Shown here piece by piece: positions 24,101-36,300 of a DNA stretch of 64,000 nucleotides; position 1 is the first letter of the stretch, and each line of letters starts with the position of its first letter. Origin of the DNA: Dasyornis broadbenti (lineage: Eukaryota > Chordata > Aves > Passeriformes > Dasyornithidae). Position numbers and translations under genes: made by a program. The stretch spans positions 3,682,349 to 3,746,348 of the forward strand of contig VZRN01005622.1 in assembly GCA_013397935.1 (NCBI GenBank), in the 5' to 3' direction. The notes beneath the pieces were generated by a model. It was not told the origin of the DNA and searched no databases. It saw nothing but the letters and a program-made list of their open reading frames with translations.

Positions 24101-25866
24101 CCTAAAAAATATGAATTTAGCGTTGTCATTCACATAACCATCTCATGCATGTTTTTGAAATGAAATTTTAACTTCCTTTCAACCATATGTTTAGAGTCAC
24201 CCTCGTCATGCTTCCCCAGCAATGTTGCTGAAATACCATATCTTTCAGAAGAGAAGACTAAATTCTTTATCTTTTCTAATATCTGTCAATGCATGAAAGC
24301 AAACACTAGAGCCTGTAGTACCCCAAAAACCTCTGTCCTCCATCTCAATCAGTAGGACTTTATTTATTTTATTTATTTTACATATCTTAGAATATTTTAG
24401 ACAGCTTTCATTAATATTACAAAGCTTTTTTTCTGAGCTAACATTGAATTAATTTCTTTCAAGTAAATTTTTGTGGGGCAGCATATCAAATGTTTAACAA
24501 AATCCAGAAACATTAAATTTACTGTCTTGACTTTGCCACTAATTATTTTACTGTCTCTCTTCACATCCTCTTCCAAGTTTACCTCTAATATGGCATATCT
24601 TCTACACAAAAGATAATGAACCTGTTTCTTTAATGCAACATTTCAATTTTGAGAACAGGTGGCCAAGTGTCTATTCCACTGACACAAGGAAAAAGCTCTC
24701 TTGACTAGAAAATAAGTCTGTGGTACGTAAAATACAATACCTGCCATCTCAAATTGAATGGAAAATGTTCTGAGTGTGTCAGTTTAACTCTGCACCCAAA
24801 TTGTATCATGTGCATGGCTGTTTTGTTTAGGCTTTTTCCTTTATATTGGCAGCTGCTAAATAAAAGTTGTTTCAATTTCCTCTTTCTGCTGATTGAGTGG
24901 TTAGCTCTCAGTCCAGTTTCTGAACAGCATCTGGCACTTTTTACGCAGCTATAAAATATTTAAAAATAAGGGGAGCCACTTTTGGCAAGCCTGTTACTTG
25001 AAACCCAAAGGGAATTCCAGAGTCTATAGCGAGCTTTATTATCTCTCTGCCAATGCAGCACATCTAGTAACATGAGATTGTCTGCTGTGCTGATATCAAG
25101 CAGTCAGAGAGAAACAGATGACCCTTGTCACAGCATCCTGCCCTGACTTTGGCCTGACAGGTACTGAGCATTTCCTGATTAAGCAAAATCCTGAGCAAAT
25201 TACAGCTGAGACGTAGAGGGACACCTCGTTGTGCTGTCATACTTTTTGTGATGGATCAAAGCATGACAGATTGTATATGGGCTGGAAACTAAACTTCAGA
25301 AAGAGGTTGGCCACCCTGAAAGCTGGAACGCATCAGCTCGGTGATTTACTGGCAGGGTGCTACTCAAAAGGTGGGAAATAGGAATTAATTTGATTTTCAC
25401 AGCATTAATTTTAATGCTATTAAAAAAGTCCAAGCCCTTTGATTGTTTAGTGTTGGAAAGATGGTTAAGGCATACACCAGTGATGGAGGGAACACAAATA
25501 AGACACCAGGAAGCAGAGCAATGTAAAGCATGAGGTTGCCTGTTGCAGTGGCACCAGGTGCTTAGAGGGATCAGAGCCCAGGGAGAGAAGATTGTCCTCC
25601 CAGGCAAAAAGTACCCAGGAAATGTGTCTCTAAAATGCTTTATGCAGCATTAGCATGGTGCTGCCTGCTGGAAAAAGTTCTTAGATGTAAAAGCACAGCA
25701 AGGAGAAGGTTTGATTTAATAAAATGTTTATTTCTGTTTGCAAAGAGTGCAGGCCTGATGCTCAGCTGGAGTAGGCTGGCACAGCTCCATTGAACTAGAG
25801 CTGCCAGCTTCAGGAAGTTATCTATGCTTTCAATACTTTTGTGTTTTTGTAAGACATCTCTGTACT

Positions 25867-25900
25867 TTTATTTTATTTTATTTTATTTTTATTTTTTTTG
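25867..25900 (+). repeat. (ATTTT)n microsatellite
   Basis: Repeated ATTTT units run into an 8-T stretch before TGTGCTC. It is a simple repeat without any recognisable retroelement body attached. Confidence 0.85.
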
Positions 25901-28900
25901 TGCTCTTCTAGCTTTTACCTTACGTTCCTTGCAATTTTGTTTGTCTCGGAAGAGGTTGCCATGTCCCTTTTATCTCTGATGGGAAAGTGAGGCTAGCCCT
26001 CACAAAGATGGCAATTCTTAAGGCTTAAATATAGTTATCTGTCCCCTCTGTGATTCTTTCAGAGTCCCTGAACTGAGATAACTGTGGCACTGGCACAGAA
26101 AGGAGGTTGCAGCAATCCATGTATGTTAGTGCCTGTGACACTCTCGAGGGGATGAGAGGATTTCAGATGAGTCAGATACACAGCCAGCCTGAAGCTGAAA
26201 GGAAAGGGTCCAGGGACAAGTAGCCTGATGTGTATCACCTTCTCTATTGTATCCTCCATGTTATAGCTTTTGAAAGCTTTGGGCATAGGTATTGCCCTTG
26301 GAAACTGCAATTTACCACTGTGCCATAGACTTTATCTGCTGGCTGATAGGAATATGGCAAATTAGGTTTTAAGCTTTGCACGTAAAATATAATTTAAGCT
26401 CCTCAAGACTCAGTTTTGAAGTCCTTAGAGAAAAGGGAAAAAAAAATCATTTTAAATCAGTAAATTGAAGATTCTTCTTTATTTTCCTAATATGCTCTCA
26501 GGTACACTGTAAGTGCTGGTTAGGGGCTTAGGGCATGTATTCATTTCTCTCCAGTGTGTTTTCTAATGTCCCTCTTTACAGGAAAAAAAATGCGGCAGTG
26601 AAGTCATTATGCCACTTCACTGTAGACAAGGCAAGTGATTCTGAGGTTTATTAACCCCTCGAGTAACCTAATGGCATATTGTATGCCCTGTAAAAATGGA
26701 CATTGTGAAAAAGAGAAAGTGTTGGTTTCCCCACAAGAACACTGCTTCACTATCACGCTGGCATGGAAATGTTCAAGACCAGGATAACTGCAAAAAATGC
26801 ACCCTCATGGGGATAGCACTCAGCAACTCATTTAGCACAACTTTTGATTTAGGGTTATAAATAGTGGAAAAGCAAATATTCAGCAGCTCTGCCATTCCTT
26901 TGTGTATGGGTGCACACATCTCAGAGGGGTCCAAAGAGAGGAGCCAGCACAGGCTGCTCTCTAAGTAGCTATCATATCCCCTGTTGAGGTGAGAAAATGA
27001 GACACAGGGTGAGTAATGAATGAGCACCCAGGTGCATTTGTGTGTGCTATTTATATGAATGCTTTGGAGCTTTCGTGTTTATGTTCAGAGGAAAAGAAAG
27101 GAGAAAAAAGAAGGAAAGGCACATGGAAAAGTAACGTGATGCTGCTATAGCTGTAGTTTTAGAAACGTTTGTGATGTAGATTCTTGATTTTACATTCTTA
27201 AGACCATATACGAGCAAAGCCAGGAAACCTCTTTTGTGGATTTCTGGCATAACAAGGAGACAAAAAGTGCTAGAACCAGAACCTACCCCAACTCAATAAC
27301 GGGCAGTTCTGTCACACTCCCTGGTGCCACACCCTCCGTGTCTTTACCCATGACTGGTGCTCACACACGTGCCTTCCTGCTCTCTCCTGCCTCCCGGTGA
27401 CCCAGATACTTTGGATCACAATAAAAAAAACCCCAAAAAACATCTTCCACTCCTAATAAATGTTTCAAGTTCTTAAATGTCAGCTTTGGTCTCACGCTAG
27501 TACAATCCATAGCAGCCTGCCTTCTGCTTGAACTGATCATCTGCTCTGAAGCAATTTTAGAAGTGACTTCCAGTCCAGACTGAAGACAGAAATCCTGCTC
27601 CAGTGGCCTTTGAGAAGACTATTTTCTGCACTGAAATAACTTTGTAATGCAAAATAACACAGCAAAATTAAAAAAGCTTTTGCCTCTCTCAGCCAAAGAC
27701 AACATGCAAATATATGGAAGATACAAAGTGTCTGTGTCTGCATATAAAATGTACTTCCAAGTGCTTTATGAAACATTTCTAAATGTTTATAAATAATCTA
27801 AATATATGTCTTTAAAATATCACATAAATATTTTATCTTTCTTTTGAGTTATAAAAGCTGAAGTTAAAAAAACCTCATGTCTAATATGATTTTAAACATA
27901 TCTGAGATTAAAGTTTTTAATTTGCTTGTGTATGTTCAACATATGAAAAAAAAAAGTTTGTTCGCTTGCAAGAGAGAGTACCACTTCTTACAACACTGAA
28001 ATTTGCCCTTTTTGTGATTTTGAAATGAGTGAAGGTAGATTATGTCTGGTTTACAGGTATTGAATTTTACCCTGTTCGAAATCCTTAAAAACGTCTTAAG
28101 AAACTTTTCCTGTTGAACACTCTGTGAAAGAATGTACATGTTGGAAAGGATTTTCAGTTTACTGAAGAAATTTCATGGGCTATAGGCTTTTGATATTATG
28201 CTATTATAGGATACTCTTAGAGGGTTATCTGATAAAGCTGTGTCAGTAAATATTGTAGCTCGCACATTTTTACATTTGGGATTTAAAAAAAAAAAAAAGG
28301 TCTTATATGTTTTCTACAAGTGTTTCAGACAATTCTTTAATTTTTCTTTCCGAAGGCCATCTGGGAGATGCATGCAGCTTATTCAAGTCTTTGAAATTAT
28401 TCACAGAAGTAATTTGTTACTTCTTTTGCACAGGGATACAAGAAATCTCCCCCTTTCTCATTTTGATTGCTTCTTTCCCTTTATTATTATTCCCTTGTTG
28501 CACAGTTTTTTGAACTGCTACAAAATATAAAACTATTTTTATCACAAAAGAATACGCATAATGATATAAAACATATTTTAATTTATTTAGCCTTTTCTAG
28601 GATAAAGTCCAATTACCATCTTTAAAGTATACCCCAGCTGATATTATTCTTCCACAGAAATTTGAAGATACGTTTTTTGATAAAGACTCATTTAAATAAT
28701 GTATCTTGGCTTTTTGCTGATTTAAATGTTCTGTAAAATAGATGCAACATTGTTGGTTACTGCTGTGTAGTTGCCATATATATTTATGCTCAAGCTGTCT
28801 TTTTCCATTTTTAATCATCTTATCTGTGCACTGAGCATTTACATTTTCATGAAACTGAACTCTCTACAGAACATCATATATATTTGTTTTTCATTCATGC

Positions 28901-30571
28901 TGTGTTTTTTAATGACTTCAAATACTTACAGTAAACACAGAACTTGAACCTAGTCAAGTACTTAGCCAGGTGATTAATTTTCAGCACTCAAAGCTGAGAT
29001 ATTTTGATGGAACAGTTCACAGGAGTATTTTTCCAGGCCCAGGCAAAACTGAATGCTGTGAAACCCTGAGGCAAATGTAGGTTCCTTCTAAAGCTTGTAA
29101 CACTAAAAAGCTCCCCAGACTGAGAGAAATAGAGATTGGTTTTTCTTGTAGTGAAGTAGATTTTACCATATGATGTGTCCTAGGAGAGATAGGGCTTAGC
29201 ATGACTCAGGCAGACACCTACGACTAAGTATCAGGAGAATAATCTTCACTTACCAAAACACATCTAAATTATTCTGTATTTAGGCTGACCCTAAATACAG
29301 AATTTTCATCAAGTCCACACTGTGTGGGCTAGCTCATTTGCCCTCTTCCAAAGATGAATATTTCTCTCGTGTTGGTAAATTTCTTTTTCTTGTTCATTTG
29401 TATGGAAAGACTGTAGGTTCCCAACTGTTCTTTTGTCAAGCTGGAGCGCTTGATTTACTGTATACATTTCCTGCCACATATTAAGAGCTGCTCTGAGCAA
29501 GTTCTATTCACTGTCACTGCAATAACTAAGCCTGCCAACGTTAAATTTGGGACGTAACAGGTGTAAAATCAATCAGTCTCCTTACAGAAATGTAGCAATG
29601 TCTTCCTGTTTCATTTCTCATATGAAAAAAAAAAAGGTCTTGCAGGTCAGTCCTATCCTCTGTCAGATTCTTGACTGTATATTGAAAAAATTACTAGGTA
29701 CTGGTGGTTCCCACCTACAGACCAAGAGCCGAACCCCAGAGTTTTGCAGAAGCAGGGATGTGGAACAATCCTTGGGAGCTTCTCTTTTATTCCCGATGCA
29801 TTTAGTTCATTATGAACTGGGTTTCCTTCTCCCAAAGCATCAGGCACCACCTAATGATGGAGTCAGGTTTTCACCCACACCTTGTATTTGCCCGGCTTCC
29901 ACCACCCTCGTTTTCTGTGGAAGATCTGCCTGAGGATGGCAGCACCCTCTCCCACTTTTCTTGCTTCTATTCACTGCTGGTCTGGAGGTCAGGAGGGGTC
30001 TGTGGGTCTGTCCACACCAGTGTTGCTGTGCTGTGCTCTACCTGAAGGAGACTCCGAGGTACACGTGGGTTTCAGTTATTTAGTAATTAATATGAGTTTA
30101 TTAAATTATGTGTGTCTATTATTTTCACATTGCTTCGTATTTTCTCTGCCACCCTCATAAAATTCCTTTCTCCCTTGCTTGCCAGATGCATGGCTTAGTC
30201 TCTAAACCACAGTGAAGATGACTCAGAGCAGTCACTCTGCATTTCTGTCTCGCCTTGTTTCTGCCCAAAGAACAGGAAGCACTTCAGATCAAATTGAATC
30301 TCTCAGGTTTTGTCTTCAAATTTTTCAAGCTGTTGTTCTTTATTTATTATTAGTGAAGCTCCTTCATTTTTGCTCTGGGGCTTTTTTTCAAGTGCAAAAC
30401 TATTTTTCTCAATTTCATTAAATCTACAAAAAATATTCATGCATAAAAAGACATTATCAGAACCAACTTTTCAAAACAGTCCTTCACTAAAAATATAGCT
30501 GTTCTTAATCATACCTGTGCTTGAAATAGCAGGGTTTGACACAGAACTGTTTTCTTGATCCAGAATGAGTT

Positions 30572-30592
30572 CCAGCAGCAGCAGCAGTAGTA
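30572..30592 (+). repeat. (CAG)5(TAG)2 short trinucleotide run
   Basis: Five CAG followed by two TAG triplets lie between TTC and TGTGTC. There is no supporting open frame, so this is a noncoding microsatellite rather than a glutamine tract. Confidence 0.8.
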
Positions 30593-31628
30593 GTGTGTCT
30601 GGAATTACAGATGTAAACTGGATATGAATATGCAGCATCTGTGCTGGCTTTTGCTGTTGTAGCTATGCCTTTAAACTATTTTTGTAGGGTTGCTGATGGT
30701 TTTCAGGGGTTTTATGTCCTAGTTTATTTGTTTGTCCTTTTTTTAAGGGATACAAAAGCAATATGGGAAGTTCTATAACATGGATGAGAATTTCTTTATT
30801 TCTAGGAATAACTAGAATTGATTTAACATTCCAGAAACACATATTCCTGAAATGCTAGGAGAAAAGGCTAAGGTTAAAAAAAAAAAAAGAGGAGGGACAG
30901 GCTGGTCTATTAGTCTTTATTTTGCTGCTTAGCCTGATAGATTGTTTTAGTGTTTCAGTCTGTTAATTGCAACTAATCATGGAAAAGAAAGTCTGTTAAA
31001 AAGGCAAAAAAATCTACAGGGCTTTGCTTTGTGGTGGGCTGTCAGCCTGTACTTGAAAACTGCTAAGGTGACAGCTGCCAGTTCATTTCATAGCTCTTTG
31101 CTTTACCATTTCATACAGCTGGCTGGAAATGTTCTAGACTTTTTTTTGCCTTTGCTCATATGCAATTTGAAGTTGGTCTCAATTGGCTTGGTGCTGAGTT
31201 TTCTGCTAGGAAAATAATCTGCTTTAATTATGTGCTAAAAGACTCTTTTGGGGCACCTACAAAACTTTCCACCCCTCCTCCTCCTGTACCTGAATTTTTC
31301 TGTAATAGCATGGGAAAAGGGTTCAGCTTCTGCTATTTTGGATTGTCTTGGGATCCTGTGGAGCAGGTTCATAAAAGATGCATCCACTGCTCTTTCTGCT
31401 TCGTTTTCCCCTCTTGTCCCTTTCCTCCCCCAACTCAAATGTTAATGTTTTAAGCCCAGCTGTTAATACGATCTAAAGCTTGGCTCCTGAAGTCAAAGAA
31501 AGAGAAAGCTTCTCTGAGTTCGTGAGGCTGGGTCAATTATAGAAGTAAATAATTTTGCTAACATTAATATCCAATGAGTTGAGAATATTCTTTGAATGCT
31601 CAGGATTCACTCTGTTAGGAAGCAGAAA

Positions 31629-31686
31629 TAATCCCAAGTGACAGGCTGGGATTAGTCACGGCAATTACAAACAGTGCTAGGGATTA
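31629..31686. promoter_or_regulatory. Possible regulatory element: three GGGATTA motifs in 58 bp
   Basis: TAATCCC at 31629-31635 (the inverse of GGGATTA), GGGATTA at 31648-31654 and GGGATTA at 31680-31686 are the preferred core of K50 paired-type homeodomains (Otx, Crx, Pitx, Gsc). A TGACAG at 31639-31644 fits TALE factors (Meis, Tgif). Homotypic clustering in a non-repetitive stretch suggests an enhancer, but this is inferred from motifs only and no neighbouring gene is visible to assign a target. Confidence 0.3.
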
Positions 31687-32881
31687 GCAAAGGTGAAGCA
31701 TTTTAAAGCATTCAATTAGCTCCTGGATACATATTGATGCCTTGCATAAAGTTATTCTTAAAGACAAACATATCTATTTCCCAGAAAGCAACAAAAAGGT
31801 CACAAATAAACCAAAGCCAAAATAACCTTCTGATTTTGCAAGTCTTTTTGGGTGAGCTTTGGTTATCCAGTTCTAAAAATCAGAGTGTTTAGTAATTCAT
31901 GTAGTTTTATGTACAGGCTTGTTTGCTGTCTGTACTATTTAACATTTTCATGAAACGGGAACAGTGATGTTTATGAAAACCCCAGAAACATTCATCCAAA
32001 GAGAGTTAAATTCACCTACAATCTTTCAAAAGCTAAAATACTTTCAGGTCGCAGCGGTGCCAATAAAACAGCTTCACTGTAAATTATTCTGAATAATTCA
32101 TGACCAGGAGAATGACACTCTGACATTTACCTAATCTAGCCTAAAATATTAGGATCTAACGGGAAAGCTGATAATATGCATTAGCTGCTAGTGACAGGAC
32201 AGACTTGCAGGCCCTTCCCAGGGACACAGGGCTCCTCTCCAGACATTCTGCTCTCAGGTGCTCGAACTCTGCCTGCGGATGCAAGGTAATTATCACTGAG
32301 TCATGGAACAGGGTGCTGCTGTTGACCCATTGAGGTTATAAAAAGGAACGGGAGGCTCTTGTGACTTAAGGGTTTTGAAGTCAAGATTATGTAAGCACAG
32401 CTATGAGGTGACCCAAGTTTGGGAAAGAAGCTTAGAGTTTCCATTTAATGGATGCAAAGGCTGCCAAAACTTTTAACTGTGACCTTCAGGTGATGTGGTA
32501 TAAATGTGATAGCTGGTACCATGATGGTCTGGGAAGAAACATCCCCACAATTTGCAATATGTGAGTAATCTGAGGTATTTTTTCTTTTACAGTCCAGAAG
32601 CTCTAAGAAAAAATGTAGGTATGAATTGGAGTGAATGTGTATTTTGTTTGATGCATTCACTCATTTTGGTATTTCTGTAATTGTGGAAGATGATGAGTTT
32701 TATGGATGTTTACAGAGTATCTTTAGTTTTGCTAGTAACTTATAAACTTCACATCTCCTAAAATGTGTCTTTGAATAAAGCTACACAGTGAGTATGTTGG
32801 ATAGCACTGTCAAAAATGATAATAGACTACATTTCTCCCCCATTTTGTTATTCTGGAGCTGTGAAGGATGTTTTTCCTGCT

Positions 32882-32887
32882 GCCTTT
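32882..32887. repeat. Target-site duplication (left) of solo LTR copy 1
   Basis: GCCTTT directly precedes the LTR's terminal TG and is repeated exactly after its terminal CA at 33391-33396. A 6-bp duplication is typical of class II (ERVK, alpha/beta-like) retrovirus integration. Confidence 0.9.
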
Positions 32888-33390
32888 TGCCGGGGGCGAG
32901 GGAAAGCAAGACACGCCAACTCAATATGAGTGATAAGCAAGCTTCCACTTTATTCGTGTTGCACACCACTTATATATCATAGTGTCAATTACCCTACATT
33001 TTCTATTGGTTAACTAACAGTGTCCACGCGCCCCTAAACTCTTCTAATTGGAGTACATTGTTTCTATCACGCGAACGGTAACAGCCTGACTGCAGACCAA
33101 GCTCTGTCACGTCTCTCACATCCCACATGCAGATGTTCTCTTGTTTCCCATCCCGGGGTATCTTATCTGGCTGGTATGTTTCTTCTTCAGCCTTGGCTGC
33201 TTCCCTCTGTCCTTGAAGCTAAGCTAACCCACCTGTGCAGGCTGAACAGTTCACATGCCCCTTTTCTCTAAACAAAGAATTCCTTTCTACCCTTCAGCTT
33301 AAATCATGTATATGTGAGGCCTACACTTTGCTTTGCTCGCACAGAGCCTCCACGGATTCGTGGCCCTGTTCTCGGAGCCATTCTGCAACA
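32888..33390 (-). mobile_element. Solo LTR of an endogenous retrovirus (class II/ERVK-like), copy 1
   Basis: A 503-bp LTR with TG..CA ends and a perfect 6-bp target duplication GCCTTT. It is about 95% identical over its full length to 54954-55457. Transcriptional orientation is minus: on that strand a TATATAA box (32970-32976) precedes an AATAAA signal (32949-32954), about 60 nt before the 3' end. No gag, pol or env remains, so this is a solo LTR left by recombination between the two LTRs of a provirus. It is more CpG-rich than its surroundings. Class II assignment rests on the 6-bp duplication and length; the family name is not determined. Confidence 0.93.
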
Positions 33391-33396
33391 GCCTTT
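33391..33396. repeat. Target-site duplication (right) of solo LTR copy 1
   Basis: GCCTTT, identical to 32882-32887, directly follows the LTR end. Confidence 0.9.
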
Positions 33397-36300
33397 GTCT
33401 TTATCATAGTGATCTTTACTGGCAGGTCACATAGTGTATCCTTGTCTGCATATCTTAAGTGCTGTAGGATTTAATTTCATTTATGTGCCTTACACTACTG
33501 TTAATTAAACTAAAACTAACACCTCGGGTTCACAACAGCTTTGCTGTTTTAATATCCAATGTTTCTTCTGCTCTGTCCCTAATCAGAACAACTGAATGCC
33601 CTAAGGAAAAATAAACAATCTCAGCCTTTATAGGACTGATTTTTATTTGAAAATTGTCAGAGCAAAAAATACTGCCTGTGCTGTTATAATAAGGCATGCA
33701 GAAGGAGGCAGATCTTGGCTCCAGGGAAGACCAGCCTATTTAACAGAAAGATTGGCTAGCCCAAGGAAGCCATTTTTAAAGCAGATTGAGGTCGCTGTGA
33801 TCTGCAGGGATATGCGTGTTAGAACTAATAAGTTATTGCTGTACCCATGACGCTTTCCTCCTGATTGTTTTGTTTTAATTCCAGCAAAAGCCATAGAAAG
33901 TCCCCTAATGGTTTCTGTCGCTGACCTGCTGGGTTTATGGCCCCAGGTAGCCAAACACTTCGAGCTATTCATTTTATAATATATCACTGACAGCTTGGAA
34001 GTGAGGACAAAACTTAAAAGTTGTGAAGCTTGAGCGATGCAAAGAGAGTGGCAAAGATGAAATGCTAGTTAGAATTATTATTATTTTTTCTCCTCCACTC
34101 AGAGTAACTGGGTACTTGCAACCCAGCCAAATCTATGCAATGAAAATAATTTGTCTGTACAGCAGACAGCTGCTGTCTTCATGCTCCTATGGTGGGACCA
34201 TTTGCATTACACATGTCCACTCACGACATTCTTGGCCTCCACCAAATTTGCCTTGCATATCACTGAATATTCTGATCCTCCATGCTTCTTGGTCTGCCCT
34301 GTGTTTTATTCTCTGCCTTTTAAATCAGCAGGAACTTTAAGGACTCTAAACAAAACCAGGGATGTGGCCACCTGGTAGTGAAACAAACAATTGCTAATAA
34401 AATTCATCCCCTCAGGCCTGGAATCACATACATTATTTCTGCTTCCTTGTTGAGAGCTACAGCATTACCATGATGAGTCCTAAATTATTTCATTAAGTTT
34501 TCTTCACTCTCTGTTCAATCTTAAAAAAATTAATTACCAATTCCTCATTCTGTCAATTAGTGAAAACCTACATAAATTACAAGAAAGAGCTACTTGAGTC
34601 ATGACTATTTTTCCAAAGAGTTCTATTACTGTGCGAAACTACTCTACAAAAATTGCTGTGTTTAAGACAGTGATATGACCTTTTCCCATGAAGTATCTAA
34701 AATAAAATTATTAAAAAAGACTGATGTTTAAAAACAACAAAAGGCCTATCTACTTCATTTATTGAAGTGCCAGGCAATGATATTGGTCGTATGACAGGGT
34801 TATGTGAGCCACAGAAAACAATGAATGCTGTGGTGTTGTACCAAAACAGGGCTGTCACTTAAAAATACTTTGGCTTGTTCTTTTTTCCCCTTAATGTTAA
34901 AATGGAGTTCACATTTGAATAAAATTAGAAAGTGAGGGACTGCATCGTTTCTGAGCAAGGAAACCTTTAAGTGTATGTGACCATGTGGAACACTGACTAA
35001 TAAAATAGGGAATATGCCTACTTATTTTGTTATGGGATTCCCTTTCCTCCCCCAGAGCTGGTCCAAACTGCTGCTGGGTTTTGCTGTTGCAGCAAAAGAA
35101 ATATGGGATAGTCTCTAGAATAGTATTCAATACCAGATACTGGGGTTTTGGATCAATGCAGGTTCAGCCATGGAAATTCCCCATGGGTTAGATTTAACAC
35201 AATATTGAGAATGATAAAAATAAAGTAGGTTAGTAAAGGAAGTGCTTAATTGCAGTCAGCAACAACCCACCAAAGAATTTCAGCTCATCAGTTCTCGTGT
35301 CTGTTGTAGCCATTTAGAGTCCACAAACACATATCACCTGTTTAAAAATTACATCCCTGTGTGGTGGCGGCTAAAAGGGTGCTATGTATGAGTTCAGCTA
35401 GGATTTCTGACCCAAAGGTCATGGGAAAAGGGGTATTAGATGACATACTAATAAAACCTGGTATGCAGTTTTGAGGTTTTCCATCCCTATAGGTTTTTTT
35501 GAAATGAAATTCCCAATTTTGACTTGTTAAAGTCAAGGAAAATAAATGTAAGTTTTATGTGATGTATCTCTGAGAGTAACTCTACCATCTTAGAGACAGC
35601 TCAGATAACCCATATTAACCTCACTTACCAGTATTTCAGCTGTCATATTAGAAATTTTAGTGGTTTTGTTCTTGTTAACGATTTTTTAAATGTTACTGAA
35701 GCATAACAATAACCCCAACTCCTGTTGTGGCTGTCTCAGCCTAGTTGCTATGACCTTTCTTAAGGGGACCGATATTCCAGCAGTTTCTGTTCAATGAAAT
35801 TTAAAAGCCATCTTGGTGTCTGTAGGCCTGTGGAACCTTTACCCAGAACGTCTCTCCTGTAATACATAAAGCATTATAACAGTGAATCTGGTTTTAAGAG
35901 ATTTGTGTGTAGTTTGTGCATAACCTTTGTGATTTAAGTTCCTAGGTACTTCAACATTTCTATTATTTCGGATTTTCTTTATGAAATAAAATCTGTGCTT
36001 TCAGAAAAGGCAGAATTCAGGTTTAAGTGATGATGTCTCTTTGGCTGAATGAATATTCTTTGAGGGATGAGGGGAAAGTAGGCCAAGTTAAATATGTACC
36101 TGCTGGTGTACAGATTCACCTGCTTTTCCTATAAAGCAGGCAAGTAGCTAATTTGCACTTATTACTGCCATAGAGATTTTTAAGTCCCTGTTGTCTGATC
36201 CCTTTTAAGCCTTTTTAGTGCTTTGGAATGGATCTATAACTGCTGACAGCTTTCAGGACTCCCTTTAAATTAGTAGGACCGTGATTGTTTCTGTTGGATA

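Larger units (their letters stand above)
18071..32881. other. Noncoding stretch, no gene seen
   Basis: About 15 kb without a convincing exon; frames are at most about 128 codons and look like chance. It contains poly-T tracts near 20463-20483 and 23768-23785, a poly-A/(AACC)n tandem at 20973-21107, a poly-T at about 22007-22021, an (ATTTT)n tract at 25867-25900, a (CAG)n/(TAG)n run at 30572-30592 and a cluster of GGATTA motifs at 31629-31686. The rest is unique AT-rich sequence. Confidence 0.6.

Noticed and set aside
26940..27030. Possible minus-strand MIR (GAGAAAATGAGACACAGGG)
   Set aside because: Only one short block fits; the rest of the consensus cannot be followed.
29547..30160. Cluster of plus-strand frames up to 128 codons in GC-richer DNA
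   Set aside because: Frames overlap in different phases, show no domain, and include a Lys run from poly-A.
31855..31880. CTTTGGTTATCCAG, resembling miR-9
   Set aside because: It differs from miR-9 at several mature positions, and no star strand or hairpin partner is present nearby.
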